64,000 nt of DNA from Parablautia intestinalis (GTDB taxonomy: Bacteria > Bacillota > Clostridia > Lachnospirales > Lachnospiraceae), in assembly GCA_003612395.1 (NCBI GenBank), contig RAYQ01000002.1, positions 248,001 through 312,000 of the forward strand, read 5' to 3'. Within the stretch, counting starts at the first letter, position 1; each line of letters begins with the position of its first letter. The position numbers and the translations under genes were made by a program. Shown in pieces: positions 61,964-64,000 of the stretch. The notes under the pieces were generated by a model. That model worked only from the letters and a program-made list of their open reading frames with translations, did not search any database and had not been told where the DNA came from.

Positions 61964-63587
61964 TTACCATTGCTCTTATTGCCCTTTTTCCAAACATCCC
62001 ATGTCGGAGCGGGAGCTTGAGAGGGATAAAGAGCAGTGGCTTTCTTTTCAGGCTGATTTAGAAAAATGCGCGGCAGCGCTTCAGGTGCGCGCCTTGATGG
62101 TGGCGCCCTACGGAGAAGCGCTGATCCATTCGTGGTACTTAGAAGGGCTGGCACATATCAGCTCTCTGTCAGAGATAGATGCTGTGGGAGCCCAGACCAA
62201 CTTAAGCTTTAACGTTCAGGAATTTCTTGCCTGTTTTGGGAAAGCGGGAGGCATAACGGATAAATTAAGGCTTTGGGCTACCTTTCACCCGGAAATGACC
62301 ACAGTTTCGGAATTTGCCAGAAAGTGCCGGGAGCTTAAGCAGGCGGGTGTTATCTTTTGTGCAGGGGCTGTGGGAGTGCCCGAAAATGCAGCGCTTTTAA
62401 GAGAGTTCAGGAAAGAGCTGCCCCGGGATATTTATCTTTGGATTAACAAAATGGACGGGCTTAAAAGGCACTACACCCCGGAGGAAGAAAAAGTTTTTTC
62501 GGATATAGATCCTTATTTTTTCAGGGAACTGATACCGGTGCCTGCCGATTCTACAAAATGTGAAGGACGGGTCTTTGTGGAGGGAAACGGCGCAGTTCAT
62601 ACCTGCAATATCAGCAGGAAAATGGAAATAAGCTGGAAAGAATGGGAAAAGATTTCTTTTTCCGCTCCTTTATGCGGAAGAAAACAGTGTTCCTGCTTTC
62701 TTGCCTATGGAGGGAGAGAGGACTTTATCAATAAGATGCTGTTTGGGGATTATCCTCTTTTCCGTATTCCGAGGCATCCTAAGGCGGTCTTTCTGGACAT
62801 AGAGGGGACATTGTTTCCGGAGAAAGGAACCCCGCAGACAGTATTGCCTGATGAGAGGCAAGCGGCAGTACTGCAGGCAAAGGCTGTGACAGACAGAGAG
62901 CATAAGGAAGAATGTCCGGCATACATTTTAACCGGATTAGAGGCCCTTTACAGGGAAAAGACCAGACTTTTCTTTGCCACCACCCTGCCTTATAAAGAAG
63001 CCATGAAACGCTGCCGTGGGTTCAGGCGTCTTTTTCGGGGAGGGGTCTTTGCAGGGGGAGCCCATCTTGTGTTGGAGGATCAGACAGGGGAAAACTCAGA
63101 AGAAAATTCCGGAGAAAACTCCCAGGGAAACTTTAAAGGAAACTCCCGGGGAAACTCCCAAAGGGAGGGAAAAAAGAGGGAGTATTTTTCTTTTTTGGAC
63201 GGGCAATGGACTGAGTGGCTGGCGCCTTTTAAAGGAAAATATTCTTTTTGGATATTGATCTGCAGGGAGAAGGGGCGTCCGTATAAAATAACGCTTTTTC
63301 GTTCCACTCACAGGCCATGGGAGGAGCGGGAGGCAGAGGAGCTGTTTGCCGCCCTGCCGGATGCAGGGAGGAAAGAGGCCAGGTACTTTATAGAGGGAAA
63401 TTGTCTGGAAATCGTATCTGCCAAAGCGGATAAAGCGCAGGGGGTTAAGACTTTGTGCAAATGGATAGGCATTTCTCCTAAGGATGCTTTTGCGGCAGGG
63501 GATTCCAGGGAAGATGAGGGGATGATTCGCCTTTGCGGGCAGTCTGCGGCCCCAGGTTTTGCGGTTGCGGAAAGGTATGGGGATTAG
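61917..63587 (+). CDS. STM4011 family radical SAM protein fused to a HAD-like domain
   Basis: 556 residues against about 280-300 for usual STM4011 proteins. Residues 1-275 are the radical SAM part: LYRGSLKSCNYHCSYCPF (CX3CX2C), APYGEALIHSWY, QTNLSF, WATFHPEM and a C-terminal Cys group CGRKQCSC. Residues 288-556 are a HAD phosphatase-like domain: AVFLDIEGTLFPEKG (motif I, with Glu where the second Asp of DxD is usual), FFATTLPYKEAM (motif II) and FAAGDSREDEGM (motif IV). Its cap holds six GENS-like tetrapeptides from a 12-base repeat. GGAGG precedes the ATG, inside the STM4012 gene. Confidence 0.85.
   Translation: MGGYMMLYRGSLKSCNYHCSYCPFSKHPMSERELERDKEQWLSFQADLEKCAAALQVRALMVAPYGEALIHSWYLEGLAHISSLSEIDAVGAQTNLSFNVQEFLACFGKAGGITDKLRLWATFHPEMTTVSEFARKCRELKQAGVIFCAGAVGVPENAALLREFRKELPRDIYLWINKMDGLKRHYTPEEEKVFSDIDPYFFRELIPVPADSTKCEGRVFVEGNGAVHTCNISRKMEISWKEWEKISFSAPLCGRKQCSCFLAYGGREDFINKMLFGDYPLFRIPRHPKAVFLDIEGTLFPEKGTPQTVLPDERQAAVLQAKAVTDREHKEECPAYILTGLEALYREKTRLFFATTLPYKEAMKRCRGFRRLFRGGVFAGGAHLVLEDQTGENSEENSGENSQGNFKGNSRGNSQREGKKREYFSFLDGQWTEWLAPFKGKYSFWILICREKGRPYKITLFRSTHRPWEEREAEELFAALPDAGRKEARYFIEGNCLEIVSAKADKAQGVKTLCKWIGISPKDAFAAGDSREDEGMIRLCGQSAAPGFAVAERYGD
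63087..63158 (+). repeat. 12-base in-frame tandem repeat in the STM4011-HAD gene
   Basis: Six diverged units of the form CGGGGAAACTCC encode GENS-EENS-GENS-QGNF-KGNS-RGNS in the cap of the HAD domain. Slippage would change length without loss of frame. Confidence 0.75.
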
Positions 63588-63638
63588 GTTGCTGCCGGCA
63601 CAAAGTCTGCAGGTTATGGAAAGGGCATGGTTATTAGT

Positions 63639-64000
63639 ATGACGGCACACATTTCAGATGACGGACTCGGCAGAGAAGAATCCGTAGCGGAGCATACGGA
63701 AAAAACAACCTTTCTGTGCGCCCAAAAGGGGAAAAGATGCGGACTTTCGAAGGTTATGTCATTGTGCGGGCTTTTCCATGACTTAGGGAAGAACAAACAA
63801 AAATTTCATGATTATCTTCATGAGGACGAAAGCACAAGGCAAAAGCTACGGGGAAGCATCGCCCACGCGTCCACGGGGGCTAAATATATTTATGACAGGT
63901 ATCATGGGGAAGAAGGCTGCAAAAAGTATATGGCTGAGATGATTTCCTATGCGATAGCCGCCCATCATGGCTTATTTGACTGTGTGGGTGAAGTATTTAA
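63639..64000 (+). CDS. cas3: Cas3 HD nuclease domain, 3'-partial (type I CRISPR-Cas)
   Basis: The last 120 codons before the edge encode the HD domain of Cas3: SVAEHTEKTTFL (first His), LCGLFHDLGKNK (HD), SIAHASTGAKYIYD (His) and AIAAHHGLFD (paired His). The order and the AHISDDG opening resemble type I-C Cas3, in which a helicase would follow outside the window. Cas3 degrades DNA marked by Cascade. An ATG four codons earlier in frame belongs to a leader repeated before two other genes; either start is possible. No CRISPR array lies within the window. Confidence 0.85.
   Translation, partial: MTAHISDDGLGREESVAEHTEKTTFLCAQKGKRCGLSKVMSLCGLFHDLGKNKQKFHDYLHEDESTRQKLRGSIAHASTGAKYIYDRYHGEEGCKKYMAEMISYAIAAHHGLFDCVGEVF

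Overview
The window reads as a chromosomal segment of an anaerobic Firmicute, most likely a gut Clostridium-cluster XIVa/Lachnospiraceae-type organism. Reasons: strong AGGAGG ribosome sites, consensus TTGACA-17-TATAAT promoters, several glycan-utilisation blocks, AgrA/AgrC-like LytTR and GHKL regulators, multiple MATE exporters, a TlpA/CXXC/polyferredoxin module and DUF3737. No rRNA or tRNA gene was recognised, and genus cannot be fixed from this sequence alone.

Layout. 1-5.2 kb: 3' part of a GH3 glycosidase with reversed domain order, a GNAT acetyltransferase, a broken histidine phosphatase, a ROK regulator and a polyol dehydrogenase. 5.3-8.7 kb: a minus-strand redox module (thioredoxin-like lipoprotein, CXXC micro-protein, polyferredoxin) divergent from a MATE exporter. 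9.1-15.1 kb: an Agr-like two-component system beside a truncated agrB, then a lipoprotein plus ABC-2 exporter operon. 15.5-18.2 kb: a frameshifted NSS symporter, an MGMT-like protein and YaaA. 18.3-28.1 kb: a sugar locus with ABC importer (no ATPase), AraC regulator, GHL6-type glycoside hydrolase, D-psicose/tagatose 3-epimerase and L-fucose isomerase; it looks built for fucose or a related glycan sugar. 28.4-36.1 kb: Rpn nuclease and a complete type I restriction-modification operon. 36.1-38.3 kb: MarR regulator plus MATE exporter behind a repeated operator. 38.4-42.9 kb: spermidine/putrescine importer with an enlarged PotA and a PotC-PotD fusion. 43-48.1 kb: LysR, DUF3737, TetR, NifX-like His-rich protein and an AGCS amino-acid symporter. 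48.5-55.3 kb: a second reversed GH3 enzyme, an orphan solute-binding lipoprotein and a third MATE exporter. 55.5-63.6 kb: an STM4011-STM4015 type gene set (leucine-rich-repeat-like protein, ATP-grasp, sulfatase-fold hydrolase, two radical SAM enzymes), interrupted by an alpha/beta hydrolase, gene fragments and a NADAR protein. 63.6 kb to the end: the HD domain of Cas3, so a type I CRISPR-Cas locus begins at the right edge.

The most interesting material is (a) the uncharacterised STM4011-4015 system, here with a radical SAM-HAD fusion and in-frame minisatellites in both radical SAM genes, and (b) several families of structured intergenic repeats. One repeat family has a core that occurs in both orientations, a conserved loop and covarying stems; one copy forms the C-terminus of the MarR regulator. 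All functional statements are from reading sequence motifs and recalled family knowledge; no database search was run.
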